Shown here: one piece after another, positions 8,572 to 15,915 of the stretch
Layout of the letters: every line of letters starts with the position of its first letter
Numbering within the stretch: the stretch's first letter is position 1
Source of the DNA: JAEYXS01 sp943367715
Lineage (GTDB): Bacteria; Verrucomicrobiota; Verrucomicrobiia; Limisphaerales; JAEYXS01
Direction of reading: 5' to 3'
Assembly (NCBI GenBank): GCA_943367715.1
Contig: CALRJY020000007.1
Coordinates: 62,001-126,000 of the forward strand
DNA length: 64,000 nucleotides
The notes under the pieces: generated by a model
Database searches by the model: none
What the model was told of the DNA's origin: nothing
What the model saw: the letters and a program-made list of their open reading frames with translations, nothing else
Position numbers and translations under genes: made by a program

Positions 8572-10188
8572 TCAAGATTTATTCCGTCCACGCCATAAAG
8601 CCGTCACCAGCGCCAGCAAAGCGCTCACACAGGCCCAGCCGAAGACATCCCCATTCCGCGTGTAAAAGGTGGTGGGCAACTCCTGCACCGGCACCGTGGC
8701 GATATCAAAACCTTCCCGGTAAACATCCCCTTCCCCGAATGAAGAAACGGTCATCCGCCCCCATGGGTCCACCCAGCAGGTCAGGCCGTTGTTGGAGCAG
8801 CGCACCAAAGTCCGCCGGTTCTCGACCGCCCGAAAGGCCGCATTCGCCGCGTGCTGCCATTGCGCCGCGCTTTCACCGAACCAGCCATTGTTCGTCAGGT
8901 TGATGAGCAGGTTCACATCCTCCTTCACCCCCTGCCGCACGAAATGCGGGAAGATATCCTCAAAACAGATCAAGATGGCGGAGCGGATGCCCAGCTCCTT
9001 CAATTCAAACGGTGTCTGGTCCGTGCCCGGCGTGAACCCGCCCTCGATCGGCGTGAACCATTTCAAGAACGGCAACACATCTGCAAACGGCACATACTCG
9101 CCAAAGACCACGAGCTTCTGCTTGTCGTGCTTGGCCTGTACTTCGCCCTTGGGCGAGACGAGGAAACTGCTGTTGTAATACAGACCATCCTCCGGGTCCG
9201 GCGTGGCCTTATTGGCTTCCCCATCATCCGCACCCAGGATCAGCCACACCTTGCCCTCGGCAGCCAGCTGCGTGACCGTCTGCAAAAGTTCTTCATTATA
9301 GCGCAGCAACCCGGGCGTTGCCGCTTCCGGCCACAACATCACGTCCGGTTTCGTCTCCAGCGCCAGGCGGGACAAACGCAGCACTTTCTCGAATGCCACC
9401 TTGTTCTTCGCTGAATCCCATTTCACCGTCTGCGGAATGCTCGGCTGGATGAGGGCGAACTTGATCAGCTTCTCGCCGGGTGGTTTGGTGGACATCGAGA
9501 TGATACCCACCGCGCAAACGATCAATACGGCACCCAGCGGTAAAATCATTTCTCCCAGCCACGCCCACAACCGCATCTGCCGCTGCCGGATGATGACGAA
9601 TGCATTCAACAACGACACCGAAAACCAGATCACCAAGAACGAGACGCCATAGACGCCCGTGAGCGACGCCACTTGAATGAGCGCCGTCATCCGGTATTGC
9701 GAGACGCCCAGCGTGAGCCACGGAAACCCAGTGAGCAATCGCGCCATGATCATCTCCAGCGCCACCCAGATAGCGGCACACAGCAGCGCCCAGAACACGC
9801 GTTGGAACCAGCCCGAGGCAAGCGCCTTCCCTTGCTCCACCGGCTTGAATACATCCACCGGCGCGATCCGCAGGCACAACCAAACCCATATCGCATAATA
9901 CAACGCCTGCCATGCCGACAACGCGAGCCAGCCTAGAATCGGGAAAAATGTCACCGGAATGAACCAAAGCCAGTAGAGCGAAGTGAGATTGAAACCTAGG
10001 CCAAACAGCCAGCCGTAAAGAAACCTGCGCTTGCCCGTCGCCGCGCCTGATGCGACCAGCAACGCCAGCGCCGGGGCAATCCACGCGAGCACGGCCAGGT
10101 GCGCTTTCGGAAAAGCCAACGCCAGCAGCACACCCACCAGCAATGCCAGTGTGCCACGCGAGCAGAAAATTGCCTTAAGCCGGGCCAT
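8572..10188 (-). CDS. lnt: Apolipoprotein N-acyltransferase
   Basis: 538 aa from ATG at 10188. The N-terminal half is a multi-span membrane region (LALLVGVLLALAFPKAHLAVLAWIAPALALL onward, about eight segments); the C-terminal half is a nitrilase domain with the triad contexts LWPEAATPG (Glu), KHDKQKLVVFGEYVPF (Lys) and ILICFEDIFP (Cys). Lnt adds the third acyl chain to lipoproteins in the inner membrane. Length fits the family. Before insertion of the adjacent transposable element the start lay only about 50 nt after the thioredoxin-like gene on the same strand, so the two were probably co-transcribed. Confidence 0.93.
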   Translation of the reverse strand: MARLKAIFCSRGTLALLVGVLLALAFPKAHLAVLAWIAPALALLVASGAATGKRRFLYGWLFGLGFNLTSLYWLWFIPVTFFPILGWLALSAWQALYYAIWVWLCLRIAPVDVFKPVEQGKALASGWFQRVFWALLCAAIWVALEMIMARLLTGFPWLTLGVSQYRMTALIQVASLTGVYGVSFLVIWFSVSLLNAFVIIRQRQMRLWAWLGEMILPLGAVLIVCAVGIISMSTKPPGEKLIKFALIQPSIPQTVKWDSAKNKVAFEKVLRLSRLALETKPDVMLWPEAATPGLLRYNEELLQTVTQLAAEGKVWLILGADDGEANKATPDPEDGLYYNSSFLVSPKGEVQAKHDKQKLVVFGEYVPFADVLPFLKWFTPIEGGFTPGTDQTPFELKELGIRSAILICFEDIFPHFVRQGVKEDVNLLINLTNNGWFGESAAQWQHAANAAFRAVENRRTLVRCSNNGLTCWVDPWGRMTVSSFGEGDVYREGFDIATVPVQELPTTFYTRNGDVFGWACVSALLALVTALWRGRNKS

Positions 10189-10237
10189 GTTCAACGCGCC
10201 GCAGCTTGCCCCACATCGGTAAAAACACAAGTGCGAG

Positions 10238-10245
10238 GGTTCACT
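10238..10245. repeat. Target-site duplication, left copy
   Basis: GGTTCACT directly abuts the left inverted repeat of the IS1-like element and is repeated exactly at 12240-12247 on the other side. An intact 8-bp duplication indicates a fairly recent insertion. Confidence 0.9.
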
Positions 10246-10265
10246 GGTAGTGGGTTAGTTTGAAT
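10246..10265 (+). repeat. Left terminal inverted repeat
   Basis: Begins GGTAGTGGGT and matches the reverse complement of 12220-12239 at 19 of 20 positions; the mismatch is T versus C at position 11. Confidence 0.92.
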
Positions 10266-10279
10266 CTCGCCTTGGAATT

Positions 10280-10303
10280 TTCACCGTCCTACCGGACGGT
10301 GAA
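10280..10303 (+). promoter_or_regulatory. Perfect hairpin over the ribosome-binding region of the 38-aa ORF
   Basis: A 10-bp perfect stem (TTCACCGTCC / GGACGGTGAA) with a 4-nt loop ends 3 nt before the ATG at 10307. The right arm holds the only purine-rich element (GGACGG) in ribosome-binding distance, so folding would hide it. It could also shield the element from outside read-through translation, as known for IS10-type elements. Confidence 0.6.
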
Positions 10304-10306
10304 CTC

Positions 10307-10423
10307 ATGGCAAAATCCAAATCAGAACGTAAAGACTTCAGCCAGACAGCGTTGGCCGTTGTAGCCAAGGCTGCTGGCGTTAAACAGATCAAGCCTAAGA
10401 AGCGGCCCAAGCGAAAGGCTTGA
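10307..10423 (+). CDS. Small basic protein in transposable element (38 aa)
   Basis: ATG to TGA encodes 38 residues, MAKSKSERKDFSQTALAVVA then a tail with nine Lys/Arg in the last 14 residues (KKRPKRKA end). The composition suggests nucleic-acid binding. It is followed by a strong Rho-independent terminator, so it forms a complete transcription unit inside the IS-like element. Unknown function; possibly a regulator of transposition. No family recognised. Confidence 0.55.
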   Translation: MAKSKSERKDFSQTALAVVAKAAGVKQIKPKKRPKRKA

Positions 10424-10448
10424 GGCCATAGTAAATCAATCGGTTACA

Positions 10449-10478
10449 GCCCCGCGTCACTGCGGGGCTTTTTGTTTT
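10449..10478 (+). terminator. Rho-independent terminator
   Basis: A 7-bp stem (GCCCCGC / GCGGGGC) with a 6-nt loop is followed by TTTTTGTTTT. It lies 25 nt after the 38-aa ORF and would stop plus-strand transcription before the transposase gene. Confidence 0.88.
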
Positions 10479-10491
10479 CAGTCCACTTAAC

Positions 10492-10920
10492 CTATTTCTT
10501 CAAATTTTGAATAATATATGAAACCAAAAATGCCCTCCTGCCGTGTTCTTCCCACCACTCCGTTAAAAGAAACCTCACGGCGGCTTCTTTCTCACATTCA
10601 GGATCAGCCAACACTGACTTGGCGAGAGTGCTACCAGTCATGGAGTGAGCTGCTGCAAAATGAATGGCCGTCTCGACCCTATGTAGCAACCAGCACTCGG
10701 ATTGGGGTGGAAGCTTTCGGAATGGCTTGCCTGTCGTCCATTCTGCAACGGCTGCGTTTATTTCAGCGGCGTGCTCTGCTTCCAGACGACACACTGTGTG
10801 TTCTATCTCCTTCACCTGAATGGATCGCCAGTCAGCGGAAAAGCTTAGTCGATGCGGGCTTATTAGCTCCGTCATGCGAAGAAAAAGCTCAATGCGAATC
10901 TCGTCCCAAGTAGTTGCCAT
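10492..10920 (-). CDS. Passenger protein of unknown function (142 aa)
   Basis: 142 aa, beginning MATTWDEIRIELFLRMTELI, rich in Glu, Trp and His and mostly helical, with no signal peptide. Codon pattern looks coding, and the opposite-strand frame (10518-10913) looks like its shadow. The start codon lies 25 nt from the transposase start in divergent orientation; no clear ribosome site precedes it. No recognised family. Being inside the inverted repeats, it travels with the transposase; its role could be regulatory or cargo. Confidence 0.6.
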   Translation of the reverse strand: MATTWDEIRIELFLRMTELISPHRLSFSADWRSIQVKEIEHTVCRLEAEHAAEINAAVAEWTTGKPFRKLPPQSECWLLHRVETAIHFAAAHSMTGSTLAKSVLADPECEKEAAVRFLLTEWWEEHGRRAFLVSYIIQNLKK

Positions 10921-10945
10921 ATATTTTTTCTAAGGAGGTTGTTAT

Positions 10946-11776
10946 ATGAACCGACTCGATCCCGAAACGCGCTGCCGGGTGGTGGCGTGCTTGGTCGAAG
11001 GAAATTCCATCCGCGCCACGGTGCGGATGACAGGAGCCGCCAAGAACACGGTGGTAAAGCTGCTCAAAGACCTCGGCAAAGCCTGCCTTGAGTATCAGGA
11101 CAAGACGCTCGTAAGCCTGCCGTGCAAGCGCATCCAGTGCGATGAGATATGGAGCTTTGTCGGAGCCAAGGAAAAGAACACCACGCCGGAAACACGGGAA
11201 CAAGGCTGGGGTGATGCCTGGACTTGGACTGCCATCTGTGCGGACACCAAGCTCATCCCGTGCTGGTACGTCGGACAACGCGATGCCAGCGCCGCCTACC
11301 ACTTCATGCACAACCTCAAAGGCCGGTTGAAGAACCGCGTGCAACTCACCACGGATGGGCACAAGGCATATCTGGAAGCGGTGGAAGGTGCCTTCGGCGG
11401 GGAGATTGACTACGCCATGCTGATAAAGATCTACGGCAACGTGCTGAACGGCGGTGGCAATGAGTCCAGATACAGCCCGCCGATCTGCACCGGGGCGCGT
11501 AAGCGGGTCATCAGCGGCAAGCCTCTCAAGTCTCATGTCTCAACCAGTTTTTGCGAGCGGCAAAACCTCACCATGCGGATGAGCATGAGAAGGTTTACCC
11601 GCCTGACCAACGCCTTTTCCAAGAAGGTAGAGAACCACGAACACGCACTGGCCCTCTACTTCATGTATTACAATTTTGCCCGCATTCACCAGACATTGCG
11701 GGTAACTCCGGCCATGGAGGCCGGGGTTTCAAACCACGTCTGGAGCATCCAAGAAATCATCAACCTCATACCATGA
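10946..11776 (+). CDS. IS1-like DDE transposase
   Basis: 276 aa, preceded by a very strong ribosome site (AAGGAGG 8 nt before ATG). The N-terminal 50 residues hold a helix-turn-helix (SIRATVRMTGAAKNTVVKLL). The catalytic region carries CDEIWSF with the first Asp near residue 72, TTDGHKAY with the second Asp, and ERQNLTMRMSMRRFTR with the Glu. The C-terminal end FMYYNFARIHQTLR is typical of IS1-type transposases of this group. It is a single frame, unlike the classical IS1 frameshift pair. It is intact and bounded by matching inverted repeats, so the element is probably active or was recently. Confidence 0.9.
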   Translation: MNRLDPETRCRVVACLVEGNSIRATVRMTGAAKNTVVKLLKDLGKACLEYQDKTLVSLPCKRIQCDEIWSFVGAKEKNTTPETREQGWGDAWTWTAICADTKLIPCWYVGQRDASAAYHFMHNLKGRLKNRVQLTTDGHKAYLEAVEGAFGGEIDYAMLIKIYGNVLNGGGNESRYSPPICTGARKRVISGKPLKSHVSTSFCERQNLTMRMSMRRFTRLTNAFSKKVENHEHALALYFMYYNFARIHQTLRVTPAMEAGVSNHVWSIQEIINLIP

Positions 11777-12042
11777 AATCGAAATCACTTAAGAAATTTC
11801 TCAAGCGCATGTCGCGGCCTTGTGAATTGGATAAACACCAACTGGAGAAAGTTAAACAGGTGGTGGATTCAATGGCGGCGGTGTTGGGCCATTCCCCGCG
11901 TCCATCCTCGCGGCGATTGAAGGGTTCAAAGACTCCACCTGCAAAAGCAGCTTCTCCTGCCGCGCAGCTATCCGCTCCCTCAACCCGTTCCGAACGGACT
12001 CGGCGTGCGTGTAATCGGCGTCGCCGGAAGTCTGGCAAATAA
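11774..12042 (+). CDS. Possible small basic ORF coupled to the transposase (89 aa)
   Basis: The ATG overlaps the transposase TGA (ATGA), an arrangement for translational coupling. It encodes 89 residues starting MKSKSLKKFLKRMSRPCELD with an Arg-rich end. Its second half overlaps the 99-aa ORF on the opposite strand, and at least one of the two may not be real. The first 40 residues look coding; the rest is low complexity. No family recognised. Confidence 0.4.
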
Positions 12043-12151
12043 GATCGCCAACAACCTCAAGTAACACCTCGTTTTCGGCCATCCGGTTCAGGTTTTCCTT
12101 GAGCAATTTAGCAAATGAATCCTTTAGCCATTTTTCTTCAACTTCAGTCAT
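11852..12151 (-). CDS. Possible passenger protein (99 aa) at the right end of the IS-like element
   Basis: 99 aa from ATG at 12151, with a GAGGAA ribosome site 5-6 nt upstream; the first 45 residues are helical (VEEKWLKDSFAKLLKENLNR) and the end is Pro-rich (PPPLNPPPV). It is antisense to the end of the 89-aa ORF. The good ribosome site makes it the likelier of the two. Function unknown. Confidence 0.5.
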   Translation of the reverse strand: MTEVEEKWLKDSFAKLLKENLNRMAENEVLLEVVGDLICQTSGDADYTHAESVRNGLRERIAARQEKLLLQVESLNPSIAARMDAGNGPTPPPLNPPPV

Positions 12152-12219
12152 GGTGGTTCCTCGGTTCGGGTTCTCTCTCAAGGAGATACAACCCCAATCA
12201 CCTAGTCATGGGAAAGAAA

Positions 12220-12239
12220 ATTCAAACTGACCCACTACC
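12220..12239 (-). repeat. Right terminal inverted repeat
   Basis: Reverse complement of the left terminal repeat with one mismatch; ends CCCACTACC immediately before the target duplication GGTTCACT at 12240-12247. Confidence 0.92.
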
Positions 12240-12247
12240 GGTTCACT
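12240..12247. repeat. Target-site duplication, right copy
   Basis: GGTTCACT identical to 10238-10245. The stop codon of the thioredoxin-like gene (12243-12245, minus strand) lies within it, so the element inserted exactly at the end of that gene without altering the protein. Confidence 0.9.
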
Positions 12248-12713
12248 TCACCGCCTCCATGCGCTGGCGGAAGCGCGCCGCCTCTTCAAATCCCATCAGC
12301 CGTATCCGCACGCGCTCATTGCCATCTGACGCGATGAAGACCACGGTGGGCAGCACAGTCACGGCAAACTTTTCACCCGCCTTTGCTGCCTCCCCCTCAG
12401 GCTTGGTCACATCCACCTTGAACCGCCGGAATCGCTCTGCTCCGGCAAGTACATCAGCATCCGTGAAAGTTTGTTGCCGCAGTTTATGACAAGGCCCGCA
12501 CCAATCGGCCGCGAAGTAGATCATGATCGGCTTCTTCTGTTGCAATGCTGCAGCATAAGCGGTTTCCGTGTAAGTTTCCCACACCACACCGGGCTTGCTG
12601 CTCTCTCCCGTGAAGATGCCTATAAACAACCGGCCAACCAGCAGTGCCAGCACCACTACGATCACGTAAGGGGCCAATTGGCGCCATCGCTGGGGCTGTT
12701 CGTTCGTGCTCAT
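12243..12713 (-). CDS. Membrane-anchored thioredoxin-family protein
   Basis: 156 aa from ATG at 12713, preceded by GGAG; a GTG 15 nt upstream is less likely. Residues about 15-35 form one membrane anchor (LAPYVIVVVLALLVGRLFIGI), and the thioredoxin domain faces the periplasm with active site WCGPCHKL near residue 83-90 and cis-Pro in TVLPTVVFI. It probably reduces or isomerises disulfides outside the membrane. Downstream on the same strand was lnt until the IS-like element inserted at the stop codon. Confidence 0.88.
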   Translation of the reverse strand: MSTNEQPQRWRQLAPYVIVVVLALLVGRLFIGIFTGESSKPGVVWETYTETAYAAALQQKKPIMIYFAADWCGPCHKLRQQTFTDADVLAGAERFRRFKVDVTKPEGEAAKAGEKFAVTVLPTVVFIASDGNERVRIRLMGFEEAARFRQRMEAVK

Positions 12714-12785
12714 CAATTTCTCCGCCACCGCTTTTCCCTTTGCTGTTTTTCTGCGGACAGCTTAACTACGCACATCATTTAACGT

Positions 12786-13709
12786 ATGCAAAGCATTCTT
12801 CTGGGTTCCAGTTCCCTCCGCGTCACGCGCCTGTCCTACGGTTGCTGGCGCATCGCCGAGAATGGTGAGGCCGATTACGCCGCCGCACGCGAAGCCGTGC
12901 TCGCCGCCGTCGATGCCGGTTACACCTTCTTCGACCATGCGGACATCTATTGCGACGGCCATTCAGAAATCGCTTTCGGCAAAGTGCTGAAGGAAGTGAA
13001 AGGGCTGCGCGAGAAACTGGTCATCGCCACCAAATGCGGCATCCGCAAACCAGATGAAAAGCTGGGCGCCCCGGTGCGCTACGATTTCAGCAAAGACTAC
13101 ATCCTGAGCTGCTGCGATGCCTCGCTCCAACGCCTCGGCATTGAGACCATCGATGTCTATCAACTCCACCGCCCCGATTGGTTATGCGATCCGTATGAAG
13201 TCGCCCATGCTTTCAGCAAACTGCGCCAGAGCGGCAAGGTGCGCGAATTCGGTGTCAGCAATTTCAGCCACTCACAAGTCTCCATGCTGCAAGCTGCCCT
13301 GCCCTTCCCCATCCTGAGCAATCAGGTGGAGATCAGCCTGATGCAACTCGGCGCGTTCACCGATGGCACGCTGGACCAATGCCTCGAACGCCGCATGACC
13401 CCGATGGCATGGAGCCCTTTGGGCGGCGGCTTGCTCGGCAATGGCGCCAGCAGCCTCCTGCCCGGCCAGATGAAGTATGATCCGGCTCGCGTCATCGTGG
13501 CACTGGACAAGCTGGCGAAGGAACTGGGCACGACGCGCTCGACACTCGCGCTAGCCTGGTTGCTCAAGCATCCGAGCAAGATTGTCCCCATCGTCGGCTC
13601 ACCGAATCCGGTGCATATCCGCAGCGCAGCGGATTGTCTGAATGTGAATCTCACGCGGGAGCAATGGTACACGTTGCTGGAAGCGGCGCGCGGTGAGCGG
13701 TTGCCGTAA
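12786..13709 (+). CDS. Aldo/keto reductase
   Basis: 307 aa with the AKR tetrad contexts: FFDHADIYCDG (Asp, Tyr), VIATKCG (Lys) and VYQLHRPD (His). The C-terminal cofactor region has PIVGSPNPVHIRSA, typical for NADPH binding. The protein resembles the YdhF-type oxidoreductases. It would reduce aldehydes or ketones in the cytoplasm; the substrate is unknown. It is divergent from the thioredoxin-like gene and followed after 54 nt by a secreted SGNH hydrolase gene, with a small GC hairpin (13716-13732) between. Confidence 0.9.
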   Translation: MQSILLGSSSLRVTRLSYGCWRIAENGEADYAAAREAVLAAVDAGYTFFDHADIYCDGHSEIAFGKVLKEVKGLREKLVIATKCGIRKPDEKLGAPVRYDFSKDYILSCCDASLQRLGIETIDVYQLHRPDWLCDPYEVAHAFSKLRQSGKVREFGVSNFSHSQVSMLQAALPFPILSNQVEISLMQLGAFTDGTLDQCLERRMTPMAWSPLGGGLLGNGASSLLPGQMKYDPARVIVALDKLAKELGTTRSTLALAWLLKHPSKIVPIVGSPNPVHIRSAADCLNVNLTREQWYTLLEAARGERLP

Positions 13710-13763
13710 TGGAGCGCGGGACTGCGTCCCGCAGGACCTCACGCCAATCCAAAAGCATTTAAA

Positions 13764-14597
13764 ATGTTTCAACCGCTCAAACTTACAATTGCTGCTGCCA
13801 GCCTGTGCTTCATCACGAGCATCAACGTGTTTGCCGCGGACGCTAAATCCACCGAACCCACCAATGCCGCCGAAGCCGCTGCCAAGAAAGCGGCGGCCGA
13901 CAAGGCGCTGAACGAAGCGTATCAGGCATGGAAAGCCACTCTCCCACCTGATCATCAGGCGTGGGAAAAAGTGTTGGAGCAAAATCTCGGCTCTTTCTAT
14001 TTCCCCATTCATCAAAAGGAAAAGGTGGCGGGCACAGCGAATGCCTGGGATTACGCGAAGGACGATCCGAAGCTCCCCCGCGTGCTCTTGATCGGTGATT
14101 CCGTCTCACGCGGTTACACCATGGCCGCGCGTGCTGCTTTAAAGGGAAAAGCGAACGTACATCGCGCACCGGAGAATTGCGGGCCGACGGCCAATGGTTT
14201 GAAGAAGCTCGACGTGTGGCTGGGCGCAGGCAAATGGGAGATCATCCACTTTAACTTTGGCATCCATGATCGCGCCACGCCGCTCGCTGATTACGAGAAA
14301 CGTTTGGAAGAGATCATCGTCCGCTTGGAGAAAACTGGGGCCAAACTGATTTGGGCCAGTTCGACACCCATTCCTACCGACGCGACCAAGAAGCAAACGG
14401 CCGAATCCATTATAGAGCGGAATGCCGTAGCGGAGAAACTGGCGATGAAACACGGAATCGCTGTGAATGACCTCTTCACTTTCATCACGCCCCAACTCGC
14501 CACACTGCAGAATCCGAACGATGTTCATTTCAAAGCGGAAGGCTACGAAGTGATGGGCAAACAGGTGGCAAAGTCGATCGAAACCAGTCTAAAATAA
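13764..14597 (+). CDS. Secreted SGNH/GDSL hydrolase
   Basis: 277 aa with a signal peptide ending near VFAAD. A short Ala-rich helical segment precedes the hydrolase domain, which has block I LLIGDSVSRGY (nucleophile Ser), an Asn-containing block NFGIHD, and the C-terminal NDVHF block with Asp and His. This layout is that of SGNH esterases, often acting on acetylated polysaccharides. Substrate unknown. It is a single gene with no clear partner. Confidence 0.87.
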   Translation: MFQPLKLTIAAASLCFITSINVFAADAKSTEPTNAAEAAAKKAAADKALNEAYQAWKATLPPDHQAWEKVLEQNLGSFYFPIHQKEKVAGTANAWDYAKDDPKLPRVLLIGDSVSRGYTMAARAALKGKANVHRAPENCGPTANGLKKLDVWLGAGKWEIIHFNFGIHDRATPLADYEKRLEEIIVRLEKTGAKLIWASSTPIPTDATKKQTAESIIERNAVAEKLAMKHGIAVNDLFTFITPQLATLQNPNDVHFKAEGYEVMGKQVAKSIETSLK

Positions 14598-14649
14598 GCG
14601 AAAGCGTGTCACTTGCGCGATCGCACCTCGTGCACTAGTGTCGCGAAAA

Positions 14650-15234
14650 ATGGCCATGGCTGAGACATCTGCAAAACCTTTCGGACCGACGGGAGATACC
14701 ACGCGTCATCTTCCCCTCGAAGAATTGGAAGCTGGCTTGCTCGCTTTGCCAGTCGCACCGAGAGATGCAGGCCGCGTCACACTGATCATTCGGCGGGATC
14801 CAGACAAGGTGCGGGAGATCTTGGAACGGGCTTACCTATCTCCCGAAGAAGGTTTGCCGGGTGATAACTGGGGTCGCAATCCCGATCGCCTGCCCGATGC
14901 GCAACTCGCCGTGATGCGTCACGACGTCGCAGAACTCATCGCGAATGGCCAATCACTCACGCTCTTCGGTGACAGCCTCTTCGTGGACCTGGATATCTCC
15001 GCGGACAATCTTCCCACTGGCACGCGCATCCGCGTCGGTGAAGCGCTCATCGAAGTGACGCCCATGCCGCACGACGGCTGCTCCAAGTTCAACGCCCGCT
15101 TCGGGAACGACGCGCTCAAGTTCGTCGCTGCCAAGGCGACACGGAATCAGAACCGGCGCGGGATTTATTGGCGCGTGGTGGAAGCGGGTGAAGTGCGCGT
15201 GCATTCACCCATTGAGGTGCTTGAACGCGCTTGA
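14650..15234 (+). CDS. MOSC domain protein
   Basis: 194 aa from ATG at 14650; a GTG at 14638 and a second ATG at 14656 are alternatives. The C-terminal half is a MOSC beta-barrel (ISADNLPTGTRIRVGEALIEVT, then PHDGCSKFNARFG with the conserved Cys). MOSC domains handle molybdenum-cofactor sulfur or, in YiiM-type proteins, reduce N-hydroxylated compounds. The N-terminal region (LVALPVAPRDAGRV type) resembles MOSC proteins of the stand-alone kind. Specific substrate unknown. Confidence 0.8.
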   Translation: MAMAETSAKPFGPTGDTTRHLPLEELEAGLLALPVAPRDAGRVTLIIRRDPDKVREILERAYLSPEEGLPGDNWGRNPDRLPDAQLAVMRHDVAELIANGQSLTLFGDSLFVDLDISADNLPTGTRIRVGEALIEVTPMPHDGCSKFNARFGNDALKFVAAKATRNQNRRGIYWRVVEAGEVRVHSPIEVLERA

Positions 15235-15291
15235 ACACCTTAAGAATCACCCCACTCATCCTCTGAATCGTGCATCCATTCGTTCACAATT

Positions 15292-15915
15292 TTACTCCTC
15301 TACCGCAGGCGCATTAATCACATCAAGAATTGAATCAAAAAAACGCACGCAGTGCCGACACCTAGCCTGAACATTTGCAGGAGAAATTACCTTAAGTATT
15401 TGGCTCGCATGCTTAATTTTACCATACGCGCCTTTTTGGGTATGCCGAGTCGCATTCTCCAACGCAGCATAAATTTGTAATTTAGGCTCCTGCTCCAAAT
15501 TGATCCTCCTTGGCAGCGGATTTCGGTTGAAATTTTGACCATAGAAACTCGCTAGTGCTTCTACATCCGCCACAACCCACGTTTCCATGCATTGAGACAT
15601 TAAATGAATCCGACTCTCTGGAATACCCGTCAAATCCCAACCGTCTCGCCCCCTTAAGTGAAGGCTTGGTGAGTTGACTACTTCAGCTTCTGAATCAACC
15701 AACAAAACATTAAAAACATCAGCATCGACAATCAACGCATTTTGAAAAGCATCAAATGCGGCTTGCCGACCACCGCAGGGAGTAATCGACCATCGAATCC
15801 CATGCAAACGGGCTTGCTCTACCAATGGCCTTAGAAACGCTGACATACCCTGTCGCAATGCAGCTTTGGTTTCAGATGAATCTCCTCCTCCTTCAAGGTA
15901 AATCGCAATTTCCAT
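15292..15915 (-). CDS. DUF4276-like protein, partner of ATPase
   Basis: 207 aa beginning MEIAIYLEGGGDSSETKAAL. The pattern EGGGD near the start, VLLVDSEAEV in the middle and MSQCMETWVVAD after it recalls DUF4276, a family with a TOPRIM-like arrangement of acidic residues often paired with AAA ATPases. Its start overlaps the stop of the ATPase gene by one base (TAATG), so the two are translationally coupled. Base composition is more AT-rich than neighbours, suggesting transfer. A nuclease role in defence is plausible but unproven. Confidence 0.72.
   Translation of the reverse strand: MEIAIYLEGGGDSSETKAALRQGMSAFLRPLVEQARLHGIRWSITPCGGRQAAFDAFQNALIVDADVFNVLLVDSEAEVVNSPSLHLRGRDGWDLTGIPESRIHLMSQCMETWVVADVEALASFYGQNFNRNPLPRRINLEQEPKLQIYAALENATRHTQKGAYGKIKHASQILKVISPANVQARCRHCVRFFDSILDVINAPAVEE

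Larger units (their letters stand above)
10246..12239 (+). mobile_element. IS1-like transposable element with passenger genes (1994 bp)
   Basis: The element is bounded by 20-bp terminal inverted repeats with one mismatch (10246-10265 and 12220-12239) and flanked by an 8-bp direct repeat, the size class typical of the IS1 family. It encodes a 276-aa DDE transposase plus up to four additional small ORFs: 38 aa (+), 142 aa (-), 89 aa (+) and 99 aa (-). A standard IS1 is under 800 bp with only transposase genes, so this is a larger form with passengers. It separates lnt from a thioredoxin-like gene. Confidence 0.9.

Noticed and set aside
10518..10913. 131-codon plus frame inside the IS-like element
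   Set aside because: It is antisense to the 142-aa minus-strand gene and has less coding-like composition; not chosen.
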